Shown here in pieces: positions 1-6,893 of a DNA stretch of 64,000 nucleotides; within the stretch, counting starts at the first letter, position 1, and every line of letters begins with the position of its first letter. Position numbers and translations under genes: made by a program. The notes below the pieces were generated by a model. That model saw nothing but the letters and a program-made list of their open reading frames with translations. It was not told the DNA's origin and did not search any database. The DNA lies in IMG/VR virus record IMGVR_UViG_3300050013_000065, positions 1 to 64,000 of that record; one strand, given 5' to 3'. This DNA is from a virus.

Positions 1-1
1 T

Positions 2-121
2 GTGTTTTACGCTAGGCCATCGCCCCAAGAGAAATTCGAAGAAGTAGCCAGATTTTTAACCAAGAACATTTACAAGATTAAGGAGACACCATGTCCGAAT
101 CAAAATCATGGATCATCGTAA
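2..121 (+). CDS. possible 3' end of an upstream gene (partial)
   Basis: The second forward frame is open from the window edge to a TAA at 119-121 and would encode a short charged tail (reads ...EKFEEVARFLTKNIYK...). It overlaps the start of the next gene by about 30 nt, as is common here. The other two forward frames close at 15 and 47. There is no other evidence that it is translated. Confidence 0.3.
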   Translation: MFYARPSPQEKFEEVARFLTKNIYKIKETPCPNQNHGSS

Positions 122-654
122 GTGACGCGGGTCCGAGCACCCACCCGGTAAGACACACTTCTTTTGAAGAGGCTAAGACAGAGAGCTTCCGTCTAGCCAA
201 ACTGCGCCCCGACTTGAAGTTCGGAGTGTTTGAACTCGTTGGAACCGCTTCGGCCACGCCAAAGAAGAAAACGGTAACGAAGTGGATGCGGGTTTTGAAT
301 AGCGGTAACGACCTAATTCCCGGCTCCAAGTTTTATGACACGAAACAAGAAGCCAACTGTGTGGTATCAAAATTCGACCCCCGGTACCACGGAGAACCAA
401 TCCCGGTGCTTGTCGAAATCGACGTAGACCAGTCGGTCGCCTTCGAAGTGCCGGACGCGAACCCCGCTGTAGAGTACCGTCTCTACAACGGTATTCCAAC
501 TTGGGGTTTCTCACGAGGGGAGACGTTCTTTCCCTTTAATAGCAAAGAGGGAGCCGAACACGGGACAAAGTACCCCAGCGAAAATTATACGGGACGCCCT
601 GTTTCTGCGTGTCCTCTCGTTCCTGAACCAGGATACGCTTACTACTCATTCTAA
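91..654 (+). CDS. hypothetical protein, 187 aa
   Basis: The ATG is preceded by AAGGAGACACC, a good ribosome binding site. The product is soluble with no signal peptide or membrane segment. Residues 24-50 (SFEEAKTESFRLAK then a hydrophobic strand FGVFELVG) resemble residues 20-45 of the small protein at 2121-2363 (TFEQAVSEAQRLVD then YEILEAR), so both may carry the same small alpha/beta fold. I do not recognise the family. It is the first complete gene of the rightward replication block. Confidence 0.75.
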   Translation: MSESKSWIIVSDAGPSTHPVRHTSFEEAKTESFRLAKLRPDLKFGVFELVGTASATPKKKTVTKWMRVLNSGNDLIPGSKFYDTKQEANCVVSKFDPRYHGEPIPVLVEIDVDQSVAFEVPDANPAVEYRLYNGIPTWGFSRGETFFPFNSKEGAEHGTKYPSENYTGRPVSACPLVPEPGYAYYSF

Positions 655-684
655 CCGTCCATTATCTGGACAAAGGAGATTTCC

Positions 685-1077
685 GTGGCAAAGTTTACCG
701 TACTAACACACAATGACCGCAACCTCGTAATTGAGGCGGACCGTTTCGAACCTAACAACACCGACTATGTGTTCTTGAAGGACGGCAGCGTGGTGGGTTC
801 CATTCCCCGCTCGCCCAGCATCTTTGCAGTCGTCAATCAAGAAGCCGAGAAAGCCGACTTCTACTTCGCAGACCACCAAGACGACGATACCTACGCTCCT
901 CCCGTCTGCGAGTGTACTCCAGAGTTTGACGACGAAACCGACGACGTGTGTCTCGACTGCCGGTTCGAAGAGTTCTTGGAGTCTCAGGAATTCTACAACG
1001 CCGTGGCGGACATCGTCTGCGAGATGACAGGAATCACTGGGGAAGATGAACCCAAAGGCGCGGAGGTGACCGATTGA
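685..1077 (+). CDS. hypothetical acidic protein with a Cys cluster
   Basis: The GTG start at 685 follows AAAGGAG at 672-678, and that ribosome binding site directly abuts a copy of the dispersed palindrome (657-671). The 130-residue product is strongly acidic. Its Cys-x-Cys and CLDC groups around residues 74-92 could bind a metal. The reverse-strand ORF over the same stretch has no ribosome binding site and is a shadow. Function unknown. Confidence 0.75.
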   Translation: MAKFTVLTHNDRNLVIEADRFEPNNTDYVFLKDGSVVGSIPRSPSIFAVVNQEAEKADFYFADHQDDDTYAPPVCECTPEFDDETDDVCLDCRFEEFLESQEFYNAVADIVCEMTGITGEDEPKGAEVTD

Positions 1078-1105
1078 GCAAGGGATTCTCTTACGCAATC
1101 GTAGA

Positions 1106-1127
1106 AGGGGGTCTCGGAAGGGACCCC
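1106..1127 (+). promoter_or_regulatory. GC-rich hairpin before HNH gene
   Basis: GGGGGTC and GACCCCC form a 7-bp perfect stem around an 8-nt loop, 16 nt upstream of the HNH start. No T-tract follows, so it is not a classic terminator. It could limit read-through or translation of the endonuclease gene. Confidence 0.5.
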
Positions 1128-1143
1128 CAATGGAGTGACGGAC

Positions 1144-1653
1144 GTGAGCAATAAAGGATACCGAAAAGATCCAGCCGAAAGATTTTGGAAAAAGGTAGAT
1201 TGTCTTGGAGAGGACGAATGCTGGAACTGGTCAGGGGCCTGCACCCACAATGGATACGGAGTCTTGGGTCCTAATCTAAAAGAAAGGCGCGCCCATCGTC
1301 TATCTTGGACTCTTCATTATGGAGAAATTCCAGATGGGGCGCTAGTTTTGCATTCTTGTGACAATAGGAAATGTGTCAACCCTAAACATCTATTTCTCGG
1401 GACTCCGCTGGAAAACACCGAGGATATGTACGCCAAAGGAAGAGAACAAAACCCAGGACCGAGCGTGATTCAGTACGGAGAAAATGTTCCTTCCGCTAAA
1501 ATATCAACGGAAGAAGCTAGACAGATTCGGTCTCTGTATCGTCCTTACCAAAGAGGGTTGACCAAATCTCTTGCCGAAAAGTTTGGTCTATCTCAAGGCC
1601 AAATTCGTGTCATCGCAACAGGCCGTCAGTGGTCACATTTGAAGGAGGAATAG
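1144..1653 (+). CDS. HNH homing endonuclease
   Basis: Residues about 20-100 match the phage HNH_3 type: an ECWNWSG strand, then R(A)HRLSW, then LHSCDNRKCVNPKHL with the paired Cys and catalytic His, then a GTPLENTEDM helix. The C-terminus (about 125-165) is a helix-turn-helix-like DNA-binding tail with ISTEEARQIRSL and LAEKFGLSQGQIRVI. I chose GTG 1144 because TGGAG at 1131-1135 is correctly spaced; an in-frame GTG at 1135 is the alternative. It sits freely between the Cys-rich gene and SSB, as expected for a selfish free-standing nuclease. Confidence 0.85.
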   Translation: MSNKGYRKDPAERFWKKVDCLGEDECWNWSGACTHNGYGVLGPNLKERRAHRLSWTLHYGEIPDGALVLHSCDNRKCVNPKHLFLGTPLENTEDMYAKGREQNPGPSVIQYGENVPSAKISTEEARQIRSLYRPYQRGLTKSLAEKFGLSQGQIRVIATGRQWSHLKEE

Positions 1654-1654
1654 C

Positions 1655-2107
1655 GTGAGTGGATACATAAACGTTACAGTAGTTGGGAGTTTAGGTCGTG
1701 ATCCAGAGATTCGATCCACCACCTCGGGAAAGAAGATTGCTTCGTTCTCCGTAGCTGTGGATCAAGGCTACGGAGAGAACAAGAAGACCGAGTGGGTGAA
1801 TGTAATCGCTTGGGAAAAGCTAGCCGATCTGGCCGAGAAGTACCTCAAGAAGGGCAAGCAAATTGCCCTATCCGGGAGTCTTCAGACTTCCTCGTGGGAA
1901 GACAAGAAGACCGGCGATAAGAAGTACAAGACGGAGGTCGTAGCCCGAGATATTACCTTCATGGACTCTCCCGGGGGAAAGACCAACGATGCTCCCCGAC
2001 CGGAACGGCAAGCTCCCGCACCTCGACAGCAAGCCGCCCCAACCCCGCGAGCGGCTGCAACTGACAACCCGTTTGACGATGATGATGCGTCAGATATACC
2101 TTTTTGA
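1655..2107 (+). CDS. ssb: single-stranded DNA-binding protein
   Basis: A complete 150-residue SSB. The OB fold spans residues 1-105 (VTVVGSLGRDPEIRSTTSG, FSVAVDQ, TEWVNVIAWEKLADLAEKYL, KGKQIALSGSL). It is followed by a Pro/Ala/Gln-rich linker and the acidic tip DDDDASDIPF, which in bacterial SSBs recruits repair and replication partners. GTG start after GAAGGAGG at 1641-1648, 1 nt after the HNH stop. It coats single-stranded DNA during phage replication and recombination. Confidence 0.95.
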   Translation: MSGYINVTVVGSLGRDPEIRSTTSGKKIASFSVAVDQGYGENKKTEWVNVIAWEKLADLAEKYLKKGKQIALSGSLQTSSWEDKKTGDKKYKTEVVARDITFMDSPGGKTNDAPRPERQAPAPRQQAAPTPRAAATDNPFDDDDASDIPF

Positions 2108-2120
2108 GGAAGGAACTACG

Positions 2121-2363
2121 ATGACTAACTTCTACTATGTCTACAAGGTCGGGGGAGGCAGACCGACCTTTCACCACCCAACATTTGAACAGGCTGTATC
2201 AGAGGCCCAGCGTCTAGTTGACTCGGTCGGCGGTGAGTATGAAATCCTCGAAGCCCGGGCGATTGTAAAGGCTGCTCCGAAGTATGTGATTGAAACGCTC
2301 AATCCATCTCCGTGGACGCCCTATCACTACAACGAGGTAGTGGTAGACGATCCGCCCTTCTAG
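2121..2363 (+). CDS. hypothetical protein, 80 aa
   Basis: ATG 2121 is preceded by GAGGAAGGAACTACG. The small soluble product has a TFEQAVSEAQRLVDSVGGEYEILEA segment like that of the protein at 91-654. It lies directly downstream of SSB in the same operon. Function unknown. Confidence 0.7.
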   Translation: MTNFYYVYKVGGGRPTFHHPTFEQAVSEAQRLVDSVGGEYEILEARAIVKAAPKYVIETLNPSPWTPYHYNEVVVDDPPF

Positions 2364-2371
2364 GAGGCATC

Positions 2372-2518
2372 GTGTCCGAACAAATTGAATTCAAGAGAGC
2401 CGTGAATGAAATCGTGAAGCTGGCCGAGACAAAAGCCTGGAGTCTACCTTCAGCGGAGTACCGAGACTTCTTCAACGAAATCATCAAGGCTCTCAAAAAG
2501 AAAAGGGATGTGGAATGA
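2372..2518 (+). CDS. small hypothetical protein, 48 aa
   Basis: GTG start after TAGGAGG (2361-2367), just after the previous stop. The product is mostly helical and charged (FKRAVNEIVKLAETKAW ... FFNEIIKALKKKRDVE). It overlaps the next gene by an ATGA. Confidence 0.65.
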   Translation: MSEQIEFKRAVNEIVKLAETKAWSLPSAEYRDFFNEIIKALKKKRDVE

Positions 2519-2748
2519 GAATCCAAGTTACACAGAAGCATATCAATGCGGGTCTCCGGGGGAGTTGCTCTGGGGACCCAATTTGTTTGGCGATGAAAGA
2601 CGCCGGACTAAAAAATATTTGGGCATCTCCGAGTCAGTTGAGGTATAATGGAAGAATAACAGAAATTCCAGAAGAAGTTTTACAGTTTATGAAAAACTTC
2701 GACAACGAGATGCTTGTCGATCCGTTCGAATTTTTACTGGAGGAATGA
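2515..2748 (+). CDS. hypothetical protein, 77 aa
   Basis: ATGA overlap with the previous gene and with the next. The sequence begins MRIQVTQKHINAGLRG followed by SCSGDPICLAMKDAG. I recall that pattern from many small phage proteins of unknown function. No membrane segment. Confidence 0.7.
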   Translation: MRIQVTQKHINAGLRGSCSGDPICLAMKDAGLKNIWASPSQLRYNGRITEIPEEVLQFMKNFDNEMLVDPFEFLLEE

Positions 2749-3047
2749 TGCCCAACGCTTGGAAATACAACGATAACGAAGATTACGATGAGTTCACCGC
2801 GAGGCAAGTAACGGTTCGAGACTTAATCGACTACTTAACCCAGTACTTGAGTGAATCTTCCGAAGGAGAAGGAAGAGAACAGTCCAGTCACAATGCCCCC
2901 TTTGGAGTATACATCTTCGACGAAGATGGTGAGTATTACACTCTCGCAGGTGCGGAGCTAAGCAGACGAATGGGGTGTGGGTGCGAAGACGGAATAAATT
3001 TGAGAATCAAGAAGTTTAGTCCAGATAATGGACAGGAGGAAGTATGA
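2745..3047 (+). CDS. hypothetical protein, 100 aa
   Basis: Starts at ATG 2745 or 2748 after GGAGGA. The product is acidic. A QVTVRDLIDYLTQYLSE helix is followed by beta-strand sequence (FGVYIFDEDGEYYTLAGAE). Its last codons run through a dispersed palindrome (3019-3033), giving SPDNGQEE. Function unknown. Confidence 0.7.
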   Translation: MMPNAWKYNDNEDYDEFTARQVTVRDLIDYLTQYLSESSEGEGREQSSHNAPFGVYIFDEDGEYYTLAGAELSRRMGCGCEDGINLRIKKFSPDNGQEEV

Positions 3048-3298
3048 AAATTCTAAGCATGATTCAACGCGCCTTCGGCGAAGCCGACGACCAAGAGCAG
3101 GCTGAATTTCTAAACCAACTTGGCTACAGTCTCCTCGAAGCCTGTAAGTTCGACCACAACAAGGTAGAAGGACAACTCTGCTACGTGTCGTCCAAGTTGG
3201 ACAAGCACGGGAAGGAATTGATCCAACAACTCGCCGCGTTTATTGCCCTTCGAGAAAACGAGGAGCCTAGTCCATTTTCTGGACAGGAGGAGCAATGA
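3044..3298 (+). CDS. hypothetical protein, 84 aa
   Basis: ATGA overlap with the preceding gene. The ribosome binding site AGGAGG immediately follows the palindrome at 3019-3033. The product is mainly helical. Its C-terminus SPFSGQEEQ is again encoded by a palindrome copy (3270-3284). Confidence 0.7.
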   Translation: MKILSMIQRAFGEADDQEQAEFLNQLGYSLLEACKFDHNKVEGQLCYVSSKLDKHGKELIQQLAAFIALRENEEPSPFSGQEEQ

Positions 3299-3498
3299 AC
3301 AAGCTGGTGTTTAGCACAAACGAATACAGGGGCCACAATGTCCGAGCTTACTACGTTGGAGAATCAGGAGACGCCGAAATAGAGGTGTGCAGACCTGATC
3401 GTGTTGTGCGCGTATTCAAGGTTCCAGCATACAAGATCTGGAATTATGCCGCGCACGATACGGACCTAATTGATTCTATTCTGGATAAGGAGGACTGA
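3295..3498 (+). CDS. hypothetical protein, 67 aa
   Basis: ATGA overlap; ribosome binding site AGGAGG directly after the palindrome variant at 3270-3284. Predicted beta-rich start (LVFSTNEYRGHNVRAYYVGESGDAEI). Function unknown. Confidence 0.65.
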   Translation: MNKLVFSTNEYRGHNVRAYYVGESGDAEIEVCRPDRVVRVFKVPAYKIWNYAAHDTDLIDSILDKED

Positions 3499-3695
3499 TG
3501 ATAAGCGGAGGAGGATCAACAACCAACACGACCGTTTGCGCTAGGTGCCTGCGGGACCTTGTGTGGAATGAAAGCCGAAAATCTCCAGTGTGGACAGACG
3601 TGCAGTCCGACAGTATGTATTGCCCTTTTGACGGTCGTCTGTCCCCCTCTGCTTTGGCAAAGGCCCATAAGCCGGTCTCCGGAGAAGCCCGATAA
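3498..3695 (+). CDS. small zinc-ribbon-like protein, 65 aa
   Basis: Overlaps its neighbours by single nucleotides (TGATG). Has CARC near residue 15 and a single Cys before PFDG near residue 42, so a zinc site is possible but incomplete. Ribosome binding site AAGGAGG. Function unknown. Confidence 0.6.
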   Translation: MISGGGSTTNTTVCARCLRDLVWNESRKSPVWTDVQSDSMYCPFDGRLSPSALAKAHKPVSGEAR

Positions 3696-3880
3696 TGCCT
3701 ACTTCAACTCCTTTGCCCGTAACTATCTGTGAACTGTGTGGGGCGACAAAAGAACCTACGCAATCTTGGAATCCTGTTTATGGGGACTGGACTTGGTACT
3801 ACGAGCACACTTCCCCGAACAGTTGCATTAAGTACCTGCGGTCTTTAATTGACGACACCAGATCCCGAAGGATTGTTTGA
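3695..3880 (+). CDS. small zinc-finger-like protein, 61 aa
   Basis: Starts in a TAATG overlap. ICELCGATK at residues 11-18 plus a downstream His/Cys pair (YYEHTSPNSCIKYL) resembles a CxxC...H...C metal site. Overlaps the helicase start by ATGATG. Function unknown. Confidence 0.6.
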   Translation: MPTSTPLPVTICELCGATKEPTQSWNPVYGDWTWYYEHTSPNSCIKYLRSLIDDTRSRRIV

Positions 3881-4914
3881 TGCCCACTAAGAAGAAACCA
3901 ATCCCGAAGCAGATTACCCTCAATGAAGAGCAGCAAGCTGTGGTTGACGCGAGGCTCGGAGTATATGCGGTATATGCTGGGCCAGGAAGTGGGAAAACCA
4001 GTGTTGCTGTCCAAAGAGTAGCCGCTCTCGTCCGGGAAGGAGTAGACCCAAACAACCTGCTTGCCTTGTCTTTTACGGCCACAGCGGCGCGCAACCTACG
4101 GGACCGAGTCGAAGCGTTGACCGGTCCTTTGTCCATTACCCGGACAGCGGGGTCTATGACTCTGCACTCCCTAGCCTTAAAGTTTGCGGAGGAAGAAAGA
4201 AATGAATTTCCGTTTGAGCTCGCCGATTTTCCTTTGGCGACTGAGCCAGTTGCTTATCGTCTATCCGCCGAAGCCTCAAAACGCTATGAGATTGACCCCC
4301 GATCTCTACGCTCCGCGATTAGCTTATTTAAGAGGGGTCGCGTTCGTCCTGGTCAGGCCGTCGCTGACGCTGAATCGAAGGGGGACCCCAAGCAACTTCG
4401 ACTAGCCCTGGCCTACAAAGCGTATGACAAGAAGTGCCGGGAGGAAAAGGTTCTCGATTTCGACTCCCTCATGTTCGAGATGGTGGATTTGATGGGCAAG
4501 AAGAAGGCTGTACGAGACCGGTGGCAGTACCAGTTCGTGACCTGCGACGAGGCTCAAGATTGCTGCAAGACTGACTGGGAACTGTTAAAACTGCTATCGG
4601 AGAAATATGGAAACCTATTGGTAGTAGGCGATCCGGGGCAGTCCGTGTTCGGATTTCGGGGAGCATCTCCGAAACTATTTCTGAATATGGAAGAGATGTT
4701 TCCGGGAACTAAGAAGCTATTTCTGGCAACCAATTATCGAAGCACCCGAGAGCTGGTATCGTTCCTGAAAGAGATAGGACCCGTTCCAGAATTGTCCGAG
4801 CGGTTTACTACTCCAAACGACACCGGAGTTCGTCCCGAAATAAAAGGATTCGTATCCCCAGCACTAGAGGCCGAGTTTGTGGTAAAATGTATTCAGGAGA
4901 CACAAAATGTTTAA
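3877..4914 (+). CDS. UvrD/Rep-family helicase, N-terminal part
   Basis: The 345 residues hold the first half of an SF1A 3'-5' helicase: Q motif LNEEQQAVVDA (15-25), Walker A GPGSGKTS (34-41), motif Ia LALSFTATAARNLRDRV, Walker B CDEAQDCC (about 221), motif III VVGDPGQSVFGFRGAS and motif IV TNYRST. The chain stops at the start of domain 2A. Motifs V and VI are in a separate gene at 5599-6423, and four small genes lie between. A palindrome variant lies in it at 4131-4145. It would act in repair or replication if the two halves associate. Confidence 0.9.
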   Translation: MMPTKKKPIPKQITLNEEQQAVVDARLGVYAVYAGPGSGKTSVAVQRVAALVREGVDPNNLLALSFTATAARNLRDRVEALTGPLSITRTAGSMTLHSLALKFAEEERNEFPFELADFPLATEPVAYRLSAEASKRYEIDPRSLRSAISLFKRGRVRPGQAVADAESKGDPKQLRLALAYKAYDKKCREEKVLDFDSLMFEMVDLMGKKKAVRDRWQYQFVTCDEAQDCCKTDWELLKLLSEKYGNLLVVGDPGQSVFGFRGASPKLFLNMEEMFPGTKKLFLATNYRSTRELVSFLKEIGPVPELSERFTTPNDTGVRPEIKGFVSPALEAEFVVKCIQETQNV

Positions 4915-5188
4915 CGAAACCTACAGCTATGGTGATCTTCCACCCTCTTCAATATGGTCCGGTTTGTTTGGCCCTGGTTATTCTCCGTATTTCCACGAAG
5001 ATTGGGTTGACCCCGCTCCGGAAGGGTGGAGAAACTGGATCGGAGATACTCCGCCGGAAGGTAAATTGATCCAGCGGTGGAGAAAAGAGTGGGACAAGCC
5101 AGTAACCGGATATTCCCACGAGATCAGTCCGTACGCCAACGTAAATGGACTCTACTGGAGACTAACCGGAATTGCAAAGGAGACCTAA
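4907..5188 (+). CDS. hypothetical protein, 93 aa, in split helicase
   Basis: ATG 4907 lies in the 3' end of the helicase N-part; its AGGAG is at 4897-4901. Rich in Trp, Tyr, Pro and Gly (SSIWSGLFGPGYSPYFHEDW). Unrelated to helicases. It is the first of four small genes that separate the helicase halves. Confidence 0.7.
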   Translation: MFNETYSYGDLPPSSIWSGLFGPGYSPYFHEDWVDPAPEGWRNWIGDTPPEGKLIQRWRKEWDKPVTGYSHEISPYANVNGLYWRLTGIAKET

Positions 5189-5277
5189 TGGATGATCTTT
5201 CAATGTTCTTAGGAGCAGTAGGACTTCTGATCTTTCTTTTGATCTGGGCTAAGCTGAACGAGAAGGAGGGACGATGA
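5188..5277 (+). CDS. membrane micropeptide, 29 aa
   Basis: ATG 5188 in a TAATGG overlap, ribosome binding site AAAGGAG at 5175-5181. The peptide is almost entirely one transmembrane helix (MFLGAVGLLIFLLIWAKL) with a basic/acidic tail. Possible small membrane or lysis-accessory protein. Confidence 0.5.
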   Translation: MDDLSMFLGAVGLLIFLLIWAKLNEKEGR

Positions 5278-5465
5278 AGTGGACTAACATAAAAGATCAA
5301 CTACCTGAAGAATCGTGGGATAAATTCTTCCTCGGGAGACTATCACAAGAGCACATGTGGACTACACATAGGACGTGTCCGTATGATGTAGTAAGTGGGG
5401 CTTATTTGAATCGTTTTCCGGGCCTGTATACTCATTGGATGCTTATCCCAGAGGAGTCCGAATGA
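5274..5465 (+). CDS. DUF551-like hypothetical protein, 63 aa
   Basis: ATGA overlap, ribosome binding site GAAGGAGG. Starts MKWTNIKDQLPEE and ends with THWMLIPEE, the typical ends of the phage DUF551 family (WxxxxDxLP ... THWMPLP). Function unknown in the family. Confidence 0.6.
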   Translation: MKWTNIKDQLPEESWDKFFLGRLSQEHMWTTHRTCPYDVVSGAYLNRFPGLYTHWMLIPEESE

Positions 5466-5599
5466 ACAACCTAGATTTGTTGTATGAGATCAAAAACCGC
5501 CTCGGGATGCTCGACCTCGGTCTCGCCCTTTGTATCCCTTTGCTTGTTCTTAATATGGCTTTTACTGCCATTCTTCTGAACAGAAAGGAGTCCAGATAA
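5462..5599 (+). CDS. membrane micropeptide, 45 aa
   Basis: ATG 5462 overlaps the previous TGA. The peptide has a helical N-terminus and one transmembrane segment (LGLALCIPLLVLNMAFTAILL) with a basic C-terminus. Its stop codon TAA (5597-5599) is inside the palindrome 5590-5604 and shares its last A with the ATG of the helicase C-part. Confidence 0.55.
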   Translation: MNNLDLLYEIKNRLGMLDLGLALCIPLLVLNMAFTAILLNRKESR

Positions 5600-5604
5600 T
5601 GGAC
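5590..5604. repeat. dispersed palindrome over stop/start junction
   Basis: Exact copy. TAATGGAC in its right half supplies the stop of the upstream micropeptide and the start of the helicase C-part. The upstream AAAGGAG is the ribosome binding site. Confidence 0.9.
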
Positions 5605-6423
5605 AAACCGACTACGGCGATCCTCTGCCGGGTGAATGCCGGACTCAGGCCGTTCGAGCAGGCGTTGTCCGAAGCGGGGGTTCCGTTTCACTATATCAAC
5701 CGTGCGGGGTTCTTTTCTCAACCAGAAATCCAATCAAGCCTCGCTTATCTCGGAGCCTGTTTGTTCCCAGCTAACTATTTGATTTCAGGAATGTTGCGTT
5801 CGGATTTTCACCCTACTAAGTTCCTTCCGAAGACTAAACTAGCCGCCCGATTTAAGGAGTTGAAAGCCAACGACCCCGAAGTGTCTTACTGGACTCTGAT
5901 TACCAAGGAACCTAGAACGCTGGTCGATCCGAGAAACTTGGAAGCTCTGCAACACTTCTCACAGTTCGTCCACTCTCTGTCTAGATACCGAGACCTTCCC
6001 CCCTCTGAGGCCCTCAAACAGGTGCTCGGAGCTTTGAAGGTTGGAGACCATTTTGCTGAGCAAGAAACCATTGACAATGACCCCTTGCAGAACCTGTCTG
6101 ACTTGATAAAAATGGCAGGTAAGTATCGGTCCATCAAAGAGTTCCTGGATTTTACACGAAGAGTTGCCGCCGCCTCTCGGGCTAAGAAGGGGGTGGCCCT
6201 CGGAACAATCCACAGCGCCAAGGGCCTTCAGTGGCACTCGGTTTTCCTGGTAAGCTGCCAAGAGGGTATTTTACCTCATTCCAAATCTACTGATCTAGAA
6301 GGCGAACGGAACTGCTTTTTTGTGGCGTGTTCACGGGCCGAACAGAAATTGACTGTAACGTACAGTGGACAGCCAAGCTCATTTGTGATACCATACTTGC
6401 AGGTTAATAAGGAGGAAGCATGA
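5599..6423 (+). CDS. UvrD/Rep-family helicase, C-terminal part
   Basis: The 274 residues continue where the protein at 3877-4914 stops: AILCRVNAGLRPFEQAL with GVPFHYI (start of 2A), then motif V GTIHSAKGLQWHSVFLVSCQEGILPH (about 201) and motif VI ERNCFFVACSRAEQKLTVTYS with the arginine finger. There is no Walker A of its own. The start is fixed by AAAGGAG at 5584-5590 and the palindrome. Together the two parts make a complete helicase of about 620 residues. Confidence 0.88.
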   Translation: MDKPTTAILCRVNAGLRPFEQALSEAGVPFHYINRAGFFSQPEIQSSLAYLGACLFPANYLISGMLRSDFHPTKFLPKTKLAARFKELKANDPEVSYWTLITKEPRTLVDPRNLEALQHFSQFVHSLSRYRDLPPSEALKQVLGALKVGDHFAEQETIDNDPLQNLSDLIKMAGKYRSIKEFLDFTRRVAAASRAKKGVALGTIHSAKGLQWHSVFLVSCQEGILPHSKSTDLEGERNCFFVACSRAEQKLTVTYSGQPSSFVIPYLQVNKEEA

Positions 6424-6893
6424 GATTCTGGACGCACAAAATGACAGATGAATCAGCACCGATTGAACCCACGTCTCTCGAACAAGCTCTCAAAGAGTAC
6501 CCAGACAAGGTTCAGGTTCTAGAAACCCCAACGGACCCGCCTCCTGACATGTCCACAAAGCCAAAGGACATTGTTGAGTATTGCTTTGGGTATGCCTGCC
6601 CGAAAAAGCACGTATTTGACCTATTTGACTCAATTACACCGGCTGGATATGATACCCAAAAAGCATGTCCAAAATGTGGGGAGTTGGCGAAACCATCGGT
6701 AATCCGAAAAATAGCAGAGCCGGTGTGGCGTAAGCTTATTTCAGACATGTCCTCGGAAATAAACGATGAATCAGAGTTTAAGTGGCGCACAACTTCCCTA
6801 GTTGGTTATAGAAAAATTACGCTGTGGAGCCGTTATGAGTTTGTCCATTATCTGGACCCAGTTAAGCCTAGACCAAGACGGAGGAAGAAATGA
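6420..6893 (+). CDS. zinc-ribbon protein, paralog of 19889-20338
   Basis: 157 residues. A CPKKH ... CPKCG metal site (about 60-88) is followed by a strand segment and a conserved Trp. The tail YEFVHYLDPV is encoded by the palindrome 6843-6857, and the C-terminus is basic (RPRRRKK). The protein at 19889-20338 has the same order: CANGH ... CLTCG, VIKRTFEPY, and DEFVHYLDED over another palindrome. Function unknown. Confidence 0.75.
   Translation: MRFWTHKMTDESAPIEPTSLEQALKEYPDKVQVLETPTDPPPDMSTKPKDIVEYCFGYACPKKHVFDLFDSITPAGYDTQKACPKCGELAKPSVIRKIAEPVWRKLISDMSSEINDESEFKWRTTSLVGYRKITLWSRYEFVHYLDPVKPRPRRRKK

Noticed and set aside
4914-5599. Intron or intein in the helicase
   Set aside because: The gap is filled with small overlapping genes, each with a ribosome binding site, and no P4/P7-type core or intein ends are visible.
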